The translations under genes and the position numbers were made by a program. The notes under the pieces are model-generated. The model worked only from the letters and a program-made list of their open reading frames with translations. It had not been told where the DNA came from and ran no database searches. Below are positions 21,065 to 32,745 of a stretch of DNA of 64,000 bases, piece after piece. Every line of letters starts with the position of its first letter. Position 1 is the first letter of the stretch. The DNA is from Anaeramoeba flamelloides (taxonomy: Eukaryota > Metamonada > Anaeramoebidae), in NCBI GenBank assembly GCA_027625915.1, contig JANTQA010000057.1, positions 372,001 to 436,000 of the forward strand. Direction: 5' to 3'.

Positions 21065-23116
21065 ATGAAAAATCAAAAATTTCTTGTTTTTAGTGATTGT
21101 GATCACACCACAAACAGTTCAGTGTCCAAATTGGGAATCTCTGTTATTGATTTTTTAGAAAGCAGTTTTGACTTGCCAGATCTTCAAGTCTTTTTTGATT
21201 CACCAACCGACTTAGCAAAAGATCTTCATTCGTATCTTGACAAGGTTTCAATAGATACCATTTTGGAAATGGTCTGGGTTACAGGCGAATCTAATTATCA
21301 TCCAAATTCTATTCAAATGAGTGTTTATGGCATTTTGAGAAGACTAAGCCAATGGCCCTTTGTGCGCATCACGTTAATTACCAAGAGTAATTCAAGACCA
21401 AAATTTCTTAATGATTGGGTAAAGATCTTTAATATTCAAGTAATCAATAATGCAAATGAAATAAATACCAAAAAAATCATGTGGCGTGGCGAATTAATAA
21501 GTTATTCTGGAAAGCAAAATTCTTTGATAGATTTGTATTCAGAAAAAGATTCTACTCTGGGAACAGAAATAGAAATAGAAAAAGAAAAAGAACAAGACAA
21601 TGAAGAAGAAAAAGAAAAAGAAAAAGAAAATATCTCGACATTTAACACAATCAAACGACTGCTAACCAAAAAAATTGAGGAAAATGAAGGATCTGAGAAC
21701 CAAAAAAGTGATTTATTAGCGCTTAGTGGATTTCAAACAATTTATTTAAATAAATATTCTGCTTTTCCAAAAACTTTTTTTACAAATGAAAGATATTGTT
21801 TTCATTTGCAAAAGAACAATTTTTTAAATGTAGATATGATATATATTGTCAAGCCGATTATTTCACAATTTAAACGTTTGCTTGAATTAGATTCTTGGGA
21901 AAAAAAAATTAATAAGCGAGAGGTTATTAAAATTGAAAAATTTATGAAGAAAATTGATTGCTTATTATTTTCTGTCTTTTATGATAAAATGGAAAAGAAA
22001 TGGGTTTATCAAAAAATAATACTTTCTCCAAAATGGCTTTTTACAATTAACTCGGCTCTTTACCAATTAATTAATTCAACTTTTAATCAAAAATCTATAT
22101 TATTATCAAATGACAATTTATTTGATAACGATCTTATAAATTTATTAAAATTCCAAAAATCCAAAGAATTAGAAGAATTAATCAGCCAAGAATATTTAAA
22201 TTTAAGAAAACGAAATCTTTCAAACCAAGAAAGAAAAGAAGAAGAAGATGACGATGATGATGATGATGAAAATAAAAAAATAAATATCTCACCAGAACTC
22301 AAAATTTTAAAAAAACGTAAATTGAATAAAATCAAAAAAGACAAAGAAAAAGAAAGCCCATTAATTCAACTGATTAATTCTTTTGATTCTGATGGTTTCC
22401 CAAAATATCAGTCCTTTGAAAATGAAAATGAAAATTTAAACACATTAAAAATAAATTCAAATACAAAACTTACCAAATTTAACAAAAACACAAAAATGAA
22501 AAGTTGGATGTTTCAGATGGCTAACAGTATAAGCACGCACGATAACAACGCCGATAATAGTCACCATGGCATTGAATATCAAACTGAAGTTTTAAATTCT
22601 AATGGGAACGGTACACGCGTGGTAAATAAAGCTAATTGGGAATTTAATTCTTTAATAAGCACACAAACACTGCAGAAAGAAAACCAAGAAAAGGTCAAAG
22701 AAAGAATTTTAAAAGAAAGAGAAATTGAAAAAAAAAAGAGAATTGAAGCTGAAAAATTAAGAAAAAAACAACAGCAAGAGAATAAAAGCCAAGAGAGCAC
22801 AAGCCAAGGGAACAAAAGCCAAGGGAACAAAAGTCAAGAGAATAAAAAAAAAAGAGGCAGAAGCAACCAAAGTAACCAAAACCGAACCCAAATAAAAAAA
22901 TGCGTTGAAGAAACACTTTCAACAAAAATTGACCCCGATCATCCTAAAAAAACCCAAATACATGTTTCTTTATTTAAGGTGTGCTGGTGTTTATTAGAAA
23001 AAAAATATAACAACTTTGACAGCGAAATAATTGATATCAAAATAATTCAAGACTTGGTTGGTCGTTGGGCAGAATATGTAGTTAATGAATTTGAAGATAT
23101 AAATATCGACAATTGA
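21065..23116 (+). CDS. MTBP: Divergent MTBP (Mdm2-binding protein / Sld7-type origin-firing factor)
   Basis: In animals MTBP partners Treslin/TICRR to load Cdc45 and fire replication origins; yeast Sld7 is the counterpart. This 683-residue, single-exon protein matches human MTBP in order at several landmarks. They are an N-terminal von-Willebrand-like alpha/beta region ending in KIMWRGELISY (human ELWRGKIQIW), a lysine/arginine helix ELEELISQEYLNLRKR (human ALEECLKRRK), DSDGFP (human TSDGLP) and HHGIEY (human YHGIEY). The C-terminal helical domain reads IKKCVEETLS then SLFKVCWCLLEKKY (human LKEVVTETLK and RLFEISKFYLKDL). Low-complexity charged inserts lie at about 175-195, 395-405 and 545-600. 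The comparison rests on remembered human sequence, not a search. The first ATG was chosen because an A-rich leader precedes it and it opens the conserved fold. Nothing suggests a break. Confidence 0.72.
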   Translation: MKNQKFLVFSDCDHTTNSSVSKLGISVIDFLESSFDLPDLQVFFDSPTDLAKDLHSYLDKVSIDTILEMVWVTGESNYHPNSIQMSVYGILRRLSQWPFVRITLITKSNSRPKFLNDWVKIFNIQVINNANEINTKKIMWRGELISYSGKQNSLIDLYSEKDSTLGTEIEIEKEKEQDNEEEKEKEKENISTFNTIKRLLTKKIEENEGSENQKSDLLALSGFQTIYLNKYSAFPKTFFTNERYCFHLQKNNFLNVDMIYIVKPIISQFKRLLELDSWEKKINKREVIKIEKFMKKIDCLLFSVFYDKMEKKWVYQKIILSPKWLFTINSALYQLINSTFNQKSILLSNDNLFDNDLINLLKFQKSKELEELISQEYLNLRKRNLSNQERKEEEDDDDDDDENKKINISPELKILKKRKLNKIKKDKEKESPLIQLINSFDSDGFPKYQSFENENENLNTLKINSNTKLTKFNKNTKMKSWMFQMANSISTHDNNADNSHHGIEYQTEVLNSNGNGTRVVNKANWEFNSLISTQTLQKENQEKVKERILKEREIEKKKRIEAEKLRKKQQQENKSQESTSQGNKSQGNKSQENKKKRGRSNQSNQNRTQIKKCVEETLSTKIDPDHPKKTQIHVSLFKVCWCLLEKKYNNFDSEIIDIKIIQDLVGRWAEYVVNEFEDINIDN

Positions 23117-24394
23117 TTAATAAACAAATAAACAAGAAAATTTTTAAAATTTTTATAAATTTACTATTGCTATTTTTTTTATTTTTATTTTTACTTACAA
23201 TTTTATTAGGTCAAAAAAAATGAAAAGTTAAAATTTTGATCAAAAAATTTGATAAAACCTCTTTTAACAACTTATTGAAAATATGCTGATAAAAAAATAT
23301 TTTTTTTTTTTTGTATTCGTTCTGAAATCTGGTCTTATTGGCTGGTAAGATATCAAACAAAAAAAAAAAAAAAATAAGATCAAAATAAATGTAAAATAAA
23401 AATAAAAATAAAACTAAAAATAAAAATAAAAATCATAAAATTATTATTTTATTTGCTGAATGAACCCAAATTTGTAATTCCGAAGAGGGAAATAAATGAT
23501 TTAATTTTTAAAAAAGATGATGACTTTGGATTAGAAAAATTAACAATAAAAACAACAGTGTTAATTATTTCAAAAAAAAAAAAAGAAAAATTCTCATATA
23601 TAATTCTGTAAACTTGTTTTTCAAATAAAAGGGCACATAAATTTTCAAGAATTATTCGTCATTGAATCAAATTAATTGTAGTATCATTCTAAAAGATAAT
23701 AAACTCTTTAAAACATAAAAAAATACTCAAGTGGATCTTTAAAACTCTTTGAAACAAAACAATAAAAATTAACATTAAATATTCTAAAAATTGATGTACC
23801 CTTTTATTTGAAATTAGAAATCTCGTTTTGTAAATTGTAAAGAAAAACTAATTATAAAACTAAAAATGACTGTTGAACACGATGAATCGGGGAAAAGTTC
23901 TTTACAGGTTATTGATAACTCTTTATACACCAAACTTTTCTTCTTTAAAGTCTTATTTTAAAGATAAAGCCTCAATTCATCAGGATATTTTGTTGGAATT
24001 GTTTTTTTCTTTATTTTCAATTTTCATTGTTCCATGCATCAATCCAATAACCTTCTTTCTTAATTCCTAGATCTATCTTATTCAAAATCAAAATTGAACT
24101 GTTTCCATTTTTATACTGGTAGATTATTTCCAAATTTTTTTTCTTCTTATCTTGTTTTTTCATTTTCCAACTGTTCAATATCCGAAAAATAAAAAAATGA
24201 AAAAATGAATAATTAAAATGAAAATCACCAATAAGTAATTATCTTATTAACAATCAAATTTAATAGTATTGATGATTTGAGAGGTGTGCCCTTTTGTTTG
24301 AAAAAGAGTTTAGATGACAAAAAAAACAAAAAAAAAAAAAATGAAAAGATAAGAAAAACTAAAAGATTTAATATCAAAAAATGTAATTTAGCAT
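23117..24394. other. Convergent 3' intergenic region (MTBP / dihydrolipoyl dehydrogenase)
   Basis: The 3' ends of two convergent genes face each other across 1.28 kb. Most of it is the family C element at 23609-24312. The element ends about 80 nt beyond the dehydrogenase stop codon, so it may supply part of that gene's 3' untranslated region or polyadenylation signal. The rest is A- or T-rich tract. Confidence 0.6.
23609..24312. mobile_element. Tc1/mariner-type MITE, family C copy 2
   Basis: Left end TAAACTTGTTTTTCAAATAA, right end TTTGTTTGAAAAAGAGTTTA. The interior is the reverse complement of 3518-4408, including GTTTCCATTTTTATACTGGT versus its complement near 3700. The family D insertion found in copy 1 is missing here, which dates that insertion after the copies separated. 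704 bp, non-coding. Confidence 0.8.
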
Positions 24395-27300
24395 TTATAA
24401 ATGAATTGCTTTAAAATAGCAATCCATTGCAGCCTCTTTGATTGCCTCTGATAAGGTTGGATGGGCGTGGCACATTTCACCAATATCTTTATCTGTGCAA
24501 TTTAGATACATGCCAAGTGCTAATTCGTGTATTGCCTCTGAGGCGTTTGGGCCGATTATGTGAGCACCCAACAATTCACCAGTTTTACGATGAGAAATAA
24601 TTTTTACAAATCCTTTAAAGTCGCCGACTGCTTTCGCTCTCGAGTTTGCCATGTAAGGGAATTTACCGACTTTGTATTCTACACCTGCACCTTTGAGTTG
24701 TTCTTCTGAACAACCAACTGACGCGACTTCTGGATCGGTGTAAACAACTCCCGGGATGAGCTTGTGGTTTAAAATAATTGATTTATTTGGATCAGCGATT
24801 CTTTCCACGACGGCAACGCCCTCTTCTTCGGCCTTATGGGCTAACATTGGCCCGTGGATGACATCGCCAATTGCATAGATGTTTGGTATATTGGTTTGCA
24901 AATGATCGTTTACATTAATGCGTCTATCGTTATTGATCTGCACTCCAATTTTCTCAAGGCCTAGTCCTTCGTAATATGGTTTCCTCCCTACAGAGACTAA
25001 CACACAGTCTGCCTCTAATTTCATTTTTTTGGGATTTTTACAACATGTTTGAACTTCAACGGATGCAATTTTATTTTCAACCGTTACATTTGTTACCTTA
25101 GCTGGCATGAGGAATTTCATTTTTTGTCTTGACAATTGCTTTTTTAATTCTCTGGCCACCTCTAAATCCAATGTGCCACCGATATTGTTTAACAATTCAA
25201 CAACGGTTACCTCTGCGCCCAATCGTTTCCAAACAGTTCCCAATTCCAATCCAATTACACCCCCGCCAATAACGATCATTTTTTTAGGCACTTGTGATAA
25301 AGATAACGCCCCAGTCGAGGATACAATTACCTCTTCATCAACTGGCAACCATGGGAAGGTAATATAATCAGATCCTGTTGCAATAACAATGTTTTTTGTT
25401 TTGATTGTGCCCCCATCTTCAGATTTTTTCAAAGGCACAACATCAATCTCATTAGCAGAGTTGATCGTGGCAGTTCCTTTGATATAGCTAACTTTATTTT
25501 TTTTAAATAAATATTCAATTCCCTTCGTTAGCGAGGTGACAGCGCTCCTTTTGTGTGCCATTATTTTCTTAAGATTTGGAGGCGATTTTGGTGACTCGAT
25601 TCCGTATTTTGGGAATTCATGCATAGCAGTATGGTACATGTGTGTGGTATGGAGTAATGCCTTGGATGGAATACATCCTACATTTAAACACGTGCCACCA
25701 AATGATCCCCTTTTATCAACACATGTTACTTTTAATCCCAATTGCGCGGCTTTGATGGCTGCTACATAACCTCCTGGCCCTATTATTATGAAATGCGGAG
25801 ATCATTTATAATTAAATATATATATATAAACTAGATTCCAAAATTTTGGACACAGTTTAAACAGTTGAAAGAACATCATTCCTGTACTTTAAATTCAAAT
25901 TGGAAAGAATTTTGATTTTACAAACAATTTCATTTTTTGTCTTTTTTGTTTTGCTTTCATTTCTTTTTTTGCAGTTACGTAATCTGTTTCGTTAGATCTC
26001 GAAATTTTTTTTCAATGATTGATAGAAGGTTAGTGTCGAGTTTGTTAAATTGGAAAATCAAATACAATTGGTAGATGGTATCTTATCATTTGATCGATCA
26101 ACAATTGTTGGTGAAATTTCAACAAATTTACCAATACATTTTTTGTTCCGCTCGTTTCATTATTTTGGACACACCTGTTTTTATTTTTGAGTTTTAAATT
26201 GTTTTCTTTTATTTGAATGAAAATGATTACTTATAAAAACAGTAATACCTTGTAACTTAAATGTAGTTTTATATTAGGTTTGGGAAAATACAATAAATTG
26301 GGGTTTTTTTTGCCTATTTTTGATTTTGGGTGTGTCCAAATTTTTGGAACGGGGTTTATATATATATTTTTTTTAAAAAATTCACAAAATAAAAGAAATA
26401 CTTTAGTATTAACGCTTATTGGTTATTTAAAATAATATTTCAGGCTGAAATATGCAAAACGGTTCTATTATTATGTTCATTATTGAAAATTCACTTCTGA
26501 GATTATTATGTATGCTTTTTATCTTCATTTAAGGTTGAATATTTATGTTCGAAAAGAAATTTTTATTGAATTTAATATTATTCGATCCATTTAAAAAAAT
26601 GATTAAAAAAAAAAAATTAATATTTCATCATTTTCAAAAATTGAAAACTTTTCTTTTTTTATGATTTTTCAGAATTAAAACTTTTTTAAAGTTTTCTAAT
26701 TTTAAAAAAATAAAAACTTTGTCAGAATTAAAACTATTTGAAACTTTTGTGTTTTAATAAAGAGAAAACCTTTTTTTTAAAAAAAGTACTTTCCTTCACA
26801 CTCCAACCTCTACACAACATTTAAAGGTTGTCCCTTCACTTTATTCAAACAGAAAACTTGAAAAAAGTTTTAATTCTGACAAAGTTTTTATTTTTTTAAA
26901 ATTAGAAAGCTTGATAAAAGTTTTAAAAAATTCTTCACTTTTTTAATACTACTGTATTGTAATATTAATATTTGTAAAAAATATTTTTTAAACTTGGATT
27001 TATTGAAATTATAAATAAACAAAATTAGATATAAAAAATAAAAAAAAATTAATTTCTAACGACTTTATTTTAATAATTACTCGGAATTATATTCATTAAT
27101 ATTATTATTTTATTAAAAAAAAAAAAAATATTATTTTTAAATTACAATAATGTTTTTGAAATTTAAAGTTTATTCCTACTTGGATTTACAATCAAAAATA
27201 TTTTTGTTCAATTTTTTGTTTTTTGCAATTTTTGTATTTTCATTTATTATTTTAATCATATTAAAAATTTTTTCAAAAGTATTTGATTAATTGTTAACAA

Positions 27301-30300
27301 ATTCCAAAAGAAATATTTTCATAACTAAACTTTATTTTAGTCAAAGTATCGCAATATTGTTTTCAAATATCAATTATTTTTTAGAAATGACCATTTGGAG
27401 AACAAAAAAAAAATAAGTAGAATAAAATATATCCAGAGAATAGGTGATATCCGAATAAAGTAAATCAAATAAATCAATAGATTTTCTTAAAAATTGAAAA
27501 ATTTAAAATTCTTAGAAACACAATAAAAAAAAACAATAATGTTCATTTTGATCTTTCAATTGAAGATCCAAATAAAATTCAAAGAGAAATCAATATAATT
27601 TTTTTAAAATCATTCCCACTGTTTAAATAACATTAGATTACACGCTTTTACTTAGTGACTATCGATCTTACAATAAAAAAAAAAAAATTGTAAAACTGTT
27701 AGCTTTCAAATATCAATGAAGTAAAGAAAAAAAAAATAAAAATGACAAAAAATGATTTCAATTTTGAAATTTTCAAAATTAAATTTTTTTCTTCTAATAT
27801 CCATTCAAACCCTTTTGATACAGGTGATTCATCCCATTACAACTGGCACCTTTTTACTCGAAAGTGGTTTTTTTGTTGAAAAAACTTAAAGATCTTCACA
27901 TAATCAATTCAAAAAGTTAGATTATTAGAAATTTAATTAAGCTTTTTTATTTTAATTGAAGAGAAAATTTAAATTTTTTTAATTGAATTTTAAGAGTATA
28001 GATCTTGTTTTAGACAAGTGACGTACTTTTTTTTATCGTAAATTATTTTTTAGATCTTTAGTTTCAAATTGTTTTAATAAAATTAATTTATCAAGAGTTA
28101 AATCCTTTATTGAATTTGGTTAAAAGTTTGAAATTTCTGATCCTGAAAAATTTGTTTTCTGTGATTTTCAAAATATTTAAGAAAAAAGTAAAAACCTAAT
28201 CTACTAAAATTAAACAAAAATTGACAAACCTAACAATATTTTTAAATCTCAGAATTGGCTCGAAAGAGTTTTTTTAATTTAATGCTCTTTTAATGTTTTT
28301 GAAAATAACTAACAAATAATTTTTATTTTTAAAAAGTCAGGTTGTGTAGCTAACCCATGTTTTTAACTTTAACCCATTATGAAAATTTCACTCCTGTAAA
28401 AAATATTGGACTCCCTGTATATCTTTAATAAACATATAAATAGGTTGGTAATAACATATAAATAATAAATAGGGTTGTATAAATAAATTTTAAAAAAGAA
28501 TTATGAAGATACTGGAAGATTAAAATGTAATTTTTGACAAAAAAATGAGCAAAATTTCTTTTTTTGAATTTACATTTAAAAATCTTTTTATTTCATAAAA
28601 AATTTGATAATTATGACTGAATTTTTGAAATAAACGAATTTAATATAATTGAGCTATTTACATTAATTCAAGATCTAACCTCTAAAGTCAATTTAAATCC
28701 GAACCAAGAATATATATGTGATGCGCTATGATCAAATACCCAAGTCTAAAAAAAAAATATGTGTTCAATTTTTGTAATGCGCTAAGGGTTGTCGACACTG
28801 GTTATTTACCTCACCATAAGTGATGTTTTATCGCAAGATTTACCTGAAGGGCAACTGAAGCGCCTTTTCAATATTTTCTCTATTTAGGTTTTTAAAACAC
28901 ATTTGAACAAACTAAAGAGTTTTACGAAATTTTGTTTTTTAACTTTCTTTATGATTTGTCAATTGGTAGAGAAAATTTCAATTTACTTTTTTAGAATGAA
29001 CAATTTTCCTGTAAGTGGGGAAATTTTTATGTAACTTTTGGAAATTTGGAATCTTTTCTCTAAAAGCCCAAAGAGATCTTGTTATGCAATTGTACAAAAA
29101 ATGTTAATTTTACATTTTTGAGGAACATCTTTTTTTTAAATCAAGTACTTTGCAACTTTCATGCTCCGTGGATACTACTTTTATGAATAGCAACATATTT
29201 ATTGGCTTTAAATTAGGTTTGATTAAGAGATCTTGTAAAAATTTAAAATTTAGGCTTTTTTTCAAAAATTTGTAGGTTTTGGTAAACTCTTTTTACTAAC
29301 AAAATTCAAAATTTATTTTGAAAAAGTTTGGAAATCAAAATTTCCTTATGCATGGTGCACCCCACTTTATGTTAAAGTCTGTTTGGGTTTAGGGTGGGGG
29401 TATAATTACAGTTGTAAATAAAGTGGTTTGGCCTTTGCGTAATATGCAAAAAAAATCGATTTTAGTTTGAGCTTCTTTTGGTCGAAGAATTCATTACAGT
29501 TTTTGGATCGATAAATGTTTTTTTCAGATGTGCCTTAAAAACCTAAAAATTGCATTATTTTGAATTTCCTTTTATTGACTGTATTTTAAATTATTTTTTA
29601 TATTTACTGATGTCGTATTTCAACCCTCATAGAACATAAAATTCTGATAGTCCTTAACTTTTTCTTCAAATCCAAAATATTTAAGCTACAATTCCAAAAA
29701 AAAAATAAATAATTATGAAGAAAACAAGGAAACCGAAAAGATAAAGAAAGATTGAAAATCATTAAAAAAGAAAATTAAACGCTACAACCACTTTTAATTA
29801 TATAACCGCAAATATGGTATTTATTGAGAAGACAAATCAAGGTGTAAATGATTATCGTTTTTATAACTCATCATTTTTAGTGTATACGATTTTCTATAGA
29901 CTGAAAAATTCAAAAAACAGTTTTAAACTTTTTGGTTCATTTTCCATTTTTTTAATTCTTGTAAACCAACTTACCAAAACATTTTTTTCCAATAGCAGTC
30001 TTTTTGTTCACTGATTTACAGCTTTTCTTTGGATTTTGACAAAAAAAATTCTTTCTTCAAACTCTTAAAAACATTTTCAAAAATAGATAAGTGAATAAAA
30101 AAGTTCAAGTCATTTTGATGGAATTTCCCAGTACTATTCGCTTTAAAATGTAAAGGCACCGTACAAAGATGATTTATGGATTGACGGTTAAGAAAATGTT
30201 GGTTTTATATTTGAATTGGAGAAAGATTTTCAGTTCTGTGAATAGAAAGGATTTTAATAGTAAACTGATCTTGACTCACAAGAATCCAACAAGACCTTGT

Positions 30301-30734
30301 TATTATTATTGAAAATATTTAAAAAGACACTCTTGTACCTTCATTAATTATGTGGTAAATATTATGCACATTACCACAAAGAAGGTTTTGCTCATGCTCC
30401 TTTTCTGAGAATTTGTTGTTTATTTAAAAAAAAAGAAAAACAAAATGGAGTATTTTGACATTTTTTATTTGTTGTTTCAAAAATTTAAAGATTGATCTTT
30501 ACACGTCAAAGAAAATAAAATGAGACAACTTTATTTTTCGATCGCCTACAGCAATTGAATAAAAAAAAAAAAGACAAAAGAGAAAAAAAAAAAGAAAAGG
30601 TAAAAATTACCTCCACCAATAATAACAACATCTTGTTCTTCAGTGATTTTTGAAAGTGTCCTTAAAAGAGCGGTTTTTGGAAAAAGTGTTCCAGATAGAC
30701 TTGGAAGTTTTGAATTGTGAAGCAAAGAAAACAT
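24395..30734 (-). CDS. DLD: Dihydrolipoyl dehydrogenase (E3), organellar, two exons
   Basis: This FAD enzyme reoxidises dihydrolipoamide with NAD+ in 2-oxoacid dehydrogenase complexes and the glycine cleavage system. Exon 1 (30734-30611) encodes a presequence-like leader (MFSLLHNSKLPSLSGTLFPK, then an arginine-containing helix) and the start of the FAD motif, VVIIGG. Exon 2 (25779-24395) completes it as GPGGYVAAIKAA. The join is GTAATT/TAG in phase 1 and gives 502 residues, normal for the family. Visible motifs: redox-active GGTCLNVGCIPSK (Cys72 and Cys77), NAD-binding IGGGVIGLELG (about 210), and the C-terminal HAHPTLSE with the catalytic histidine-glutamate pair. The serine-, leucine- and arginine-containing leader implies import into mitochondria or a related organelle. 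The start is the only ATG before the FAD motif in exon 1; in-frame triplets further upstream are not ATG. Codon use and GC are richer than in neighbours, consistent with high expression. Confidence 0.95.
25827..26358. mobile_element. Tc1/mariner-type MITE, family A copy 2
   Basis: Both ends are preserved: left TAAACTAGATTCCAAAATTT then TGGACACA, right TGTGTCCAAATTTTTGGAAC then GGGGTTTA. That gives terminal inverted repeats of about 28 bp, flanked by TA-rich sequence as expected for TA target sites. 532 bp, non-coding. It lies less than 50 nt inside the intron from its acceptor at 25780. Confidence 0.85.
26688..26913. repeat. Near-perfect 45-bp inverted repeat (hairpin) in DLD intron
   Basis: Arm 1 (about 26690-26735) and arm 2 (about 26867-26911) are reverse complements over about 45 bp with one mismatch; the core is ACTTTGTCAGAATTAAAACT against AGTTTTAATTCTGACAAAGT. 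The loop is about 130 nt. A shorter third relative of the core occurs at about 26670. Transcription of the dehydrogenase gene would make a long RNA hairpin inside the intron. Confidence 0.85.
27326..27872. mobile_element. Tc1/mariner-type MITE, family B copy 4 (decayed)
   Basis: Left end TAAACTTTATTTTAGTCAAA. The interior is colinear with 56962-57667 (TTTTCTTAAAAATTGAAAAA and TTTTCTTCTAATATCCATTC-type blocks, ATTACAACTGGCACC). The right terminal repeat is degenerate, so its limit is approximate. Confidence 0.7.
28338..28818. mobile_element. MITE, family G copy 2
   Basis: Colinear with 20008-20491; shared blocks include GATCTAACCTCTAAAGTCAA and ACCAAGAATATATA-type sequence. Terminal repeats are more decayed than in copy 1 (left GTGTAGCTAACCCATG, right TGGTTATTTACCTCACCATA). 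Confidence 0.75.
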
Positions 30735-30862
30735 TAAAATTTTGTTTTGATTTAAAACAAGAAAAATATATTGAAGAAAAAATAAAAAATGATAAAGTTG
30801 TTCAGTTTTTTTCAACACCTTTCAGTACTGTTAATTGAAAAATCAAAAAATCTAAATTTTCA

Positions 30863-31075
30863 TTCAGCTTTCCAAAATAATCATAACCCAAAGAATAAAA
30901 ATAAATAGTCAAAGTTCCCAATTCTAAAAAGAGAAATTAGTAATTTAAGCTATTTTATGGAATTAAAAAATTGAAATTCTATATGTTTTTATAAACTTTT
31001 TTTTTGGAAAGCTGAATGAAAATTTTGTTCCATTTATTTTACAACAGTATTTTGGAATTTTTGCCAGTAATAGAA
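30863..31075. mobile_element. Palindromic element, family H copy 2
   Basis: CATTCAGCTTTCCAAAA (about 30865) is mirrored by TTTTGGAAAGCTGAATG (about 31003), so the element is an inverted repeat. Its downstream part is colinear with 20524-20740. It lies about 130 nt upstream of the dehydrogenase start codon, where promoter elements or a 5' untranslated region would be expected. Confidence 0.6.
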
Positions 31076-32545
31076 ACTTTAAATCTTCCTAACCATGACT
31101 CTTTTTTTATATAAGAGTAATTCTTTGATAAAACGAAAACTGGGATCAAAAAGATCTCCAAAACAAAACACCAAAACTCACAAACGTTCAGGGTATTGCT
31201 TATGAGGACAAATTATACAGGAATGCCACAAAATTCTTAAATTTTTAAACTATTTTCAAAATAACTTTCACAAACATTTAGTCTGTTGTGTGGAAGCTTT
31301 AAAACTTTATTTATTTTTTATAAAAGACCAAGAAGTTAATCCAACAAAAAAAAAGATGAAACAATATTTAAATATTACATTGATTTCTGTAAGTCCTACA
31401 ATTAAAATGAAATTTAAAAAATGGTGTACCAAAGAGACTTTTTTGGACAAAAGACAAACATTGTAAAAACTTGTTCTTTTCAAAAAATAAAAAATTTGCA
31501 TAAAAATTGGAATCATTGACAACAAATTCCATTCATTGTTTATAAATTTAACAAAAATCCCAGGAATTTACATTCAAAATTAATTTAGTCATAGGTATAC
31601 TATTAAAGAATGAAGCTGATTCTGTATCGTAATCAAAACTCAAAAAGCACATAGGTTTTTTTTTAAAACATGAATTTAATACCCTTAAAACAGTATTTTT
31701 TATTATTATAAAAGTGAAATAATTTTTTAATATATAAGTGTATTTTAGTTTTACAGATTAAAATAAACTGAGAAGATAGGCCCAAATGATTAATAATTTA
31801 AATTCAAAAAATAATTTTCTCAAAGAGTTTTAAAAATTTCAATGAACACTTTCATATTACTTAAATTTCGTATACTTTAATGAGTAAGGTAAGTAGCTAG
31901 TATCAACCAGCTATTCACAAAAAAAATTGTGTAAACAATTTAATTCAAAAGTTTAGAATGTTACAAGATAAATCCCCCCACCTTTTTCCTAGTAGTTTAT
32001 ATGGAGGTTATATAGAAATTTTCTGCTAAGATAAGTTTGGATAAAAAAAGAAAAAATTTGTATTTTTCTAAATTAGGTATTAATTTATGAGTTTCAGATG
32101 ACAAAAAATTTGTTTTAGTTTAAAAAATATCTTGTAACAGTTTTTTAGATAAAAAAAATTAATTTACATACCATCAGAGTGGATTTTCTGATTATTTGGA
32201 GAGGGTAAATATCTTTTCTATTAGGTTTCTGTATATTTTTAAGTAAAATTACTCATTTTTCTTAAATTTTCCTTTTCCTTAATTGTTTTCTTTTAAAATT
32301 TAAAAATATTTTTCATTCCAGGATCTATATTTTTTACAAATTAGCCAATGGTCTAGAAATAAAATTAATATAAAGAAATTTGATTAAAAGAAAAAATTCT
32401 CAAAAATCATGAAAAAAACAAATTTTTTCGTTTTTTTTATTGTGAGAGAGGCTATTAATATCCTCTTTCAGCCGTTAGGTTTTTTTTTATATTTTAAGAA
32501 AGAAACTGAAAATTTAAAAAATTTTTGGTTTATTTCTGAAATTAA

Positions 32546-32745
32546 AAAATACTGGAATTAGCTTTTCCAAAATTTAAAAGAATTGAGTAAAATCAAAGAT
32601 TTTTCTCTATTCTTCTGAATTCTGGAAAAGCTAGGCACTTGACGCTACTTTTCTATAGATTTTCCAAGATATCTAAGAATTGAGTAAAATTATAGATTTT
32701 TCTCTATTCTTTTAAATTTTGGAAAATATAGGTACTCTACGGCAC
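32546..32745. mobile_element. Small TIR element, family K copy 2
   Basis: GAATTAGCTTTTCCAAAAT is followed by GGAAAAGCTAGGCACTTGAC, then a second mirrored unit with AGATTTTTCTCTATTCTT repeated twice (about 32596 and 32695). Related to 15845-16030. The doubled unit suggests a partial duplication. Confidence 0.5.

Larger units (their letters stand above)
25780..30610 (-). other. Dihydrolipoyl dehydrogenase intron (4.83 kb)
   Basis: This single intron splits the FAD-binding glycine motif after IIGG. It is nearly ten times longer than the short introns of neighbouring genes. It contains elements of families A (25827-26358), B (27326-27872) and G (28338-28818) and a near-perfect inverted repeat (26688-26913). 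From 28819 to 30600 I see only AT-rich sequence plus a weak stem near 29350-29440 and no coding exon. Confidence 0.85.

Noticed and set aside
23873-24070. 65-residue frame inside the family C element
   Set aside because: Not conserved in the sister copy at 3518-4408; it is not a transposase fragment I can recognise.
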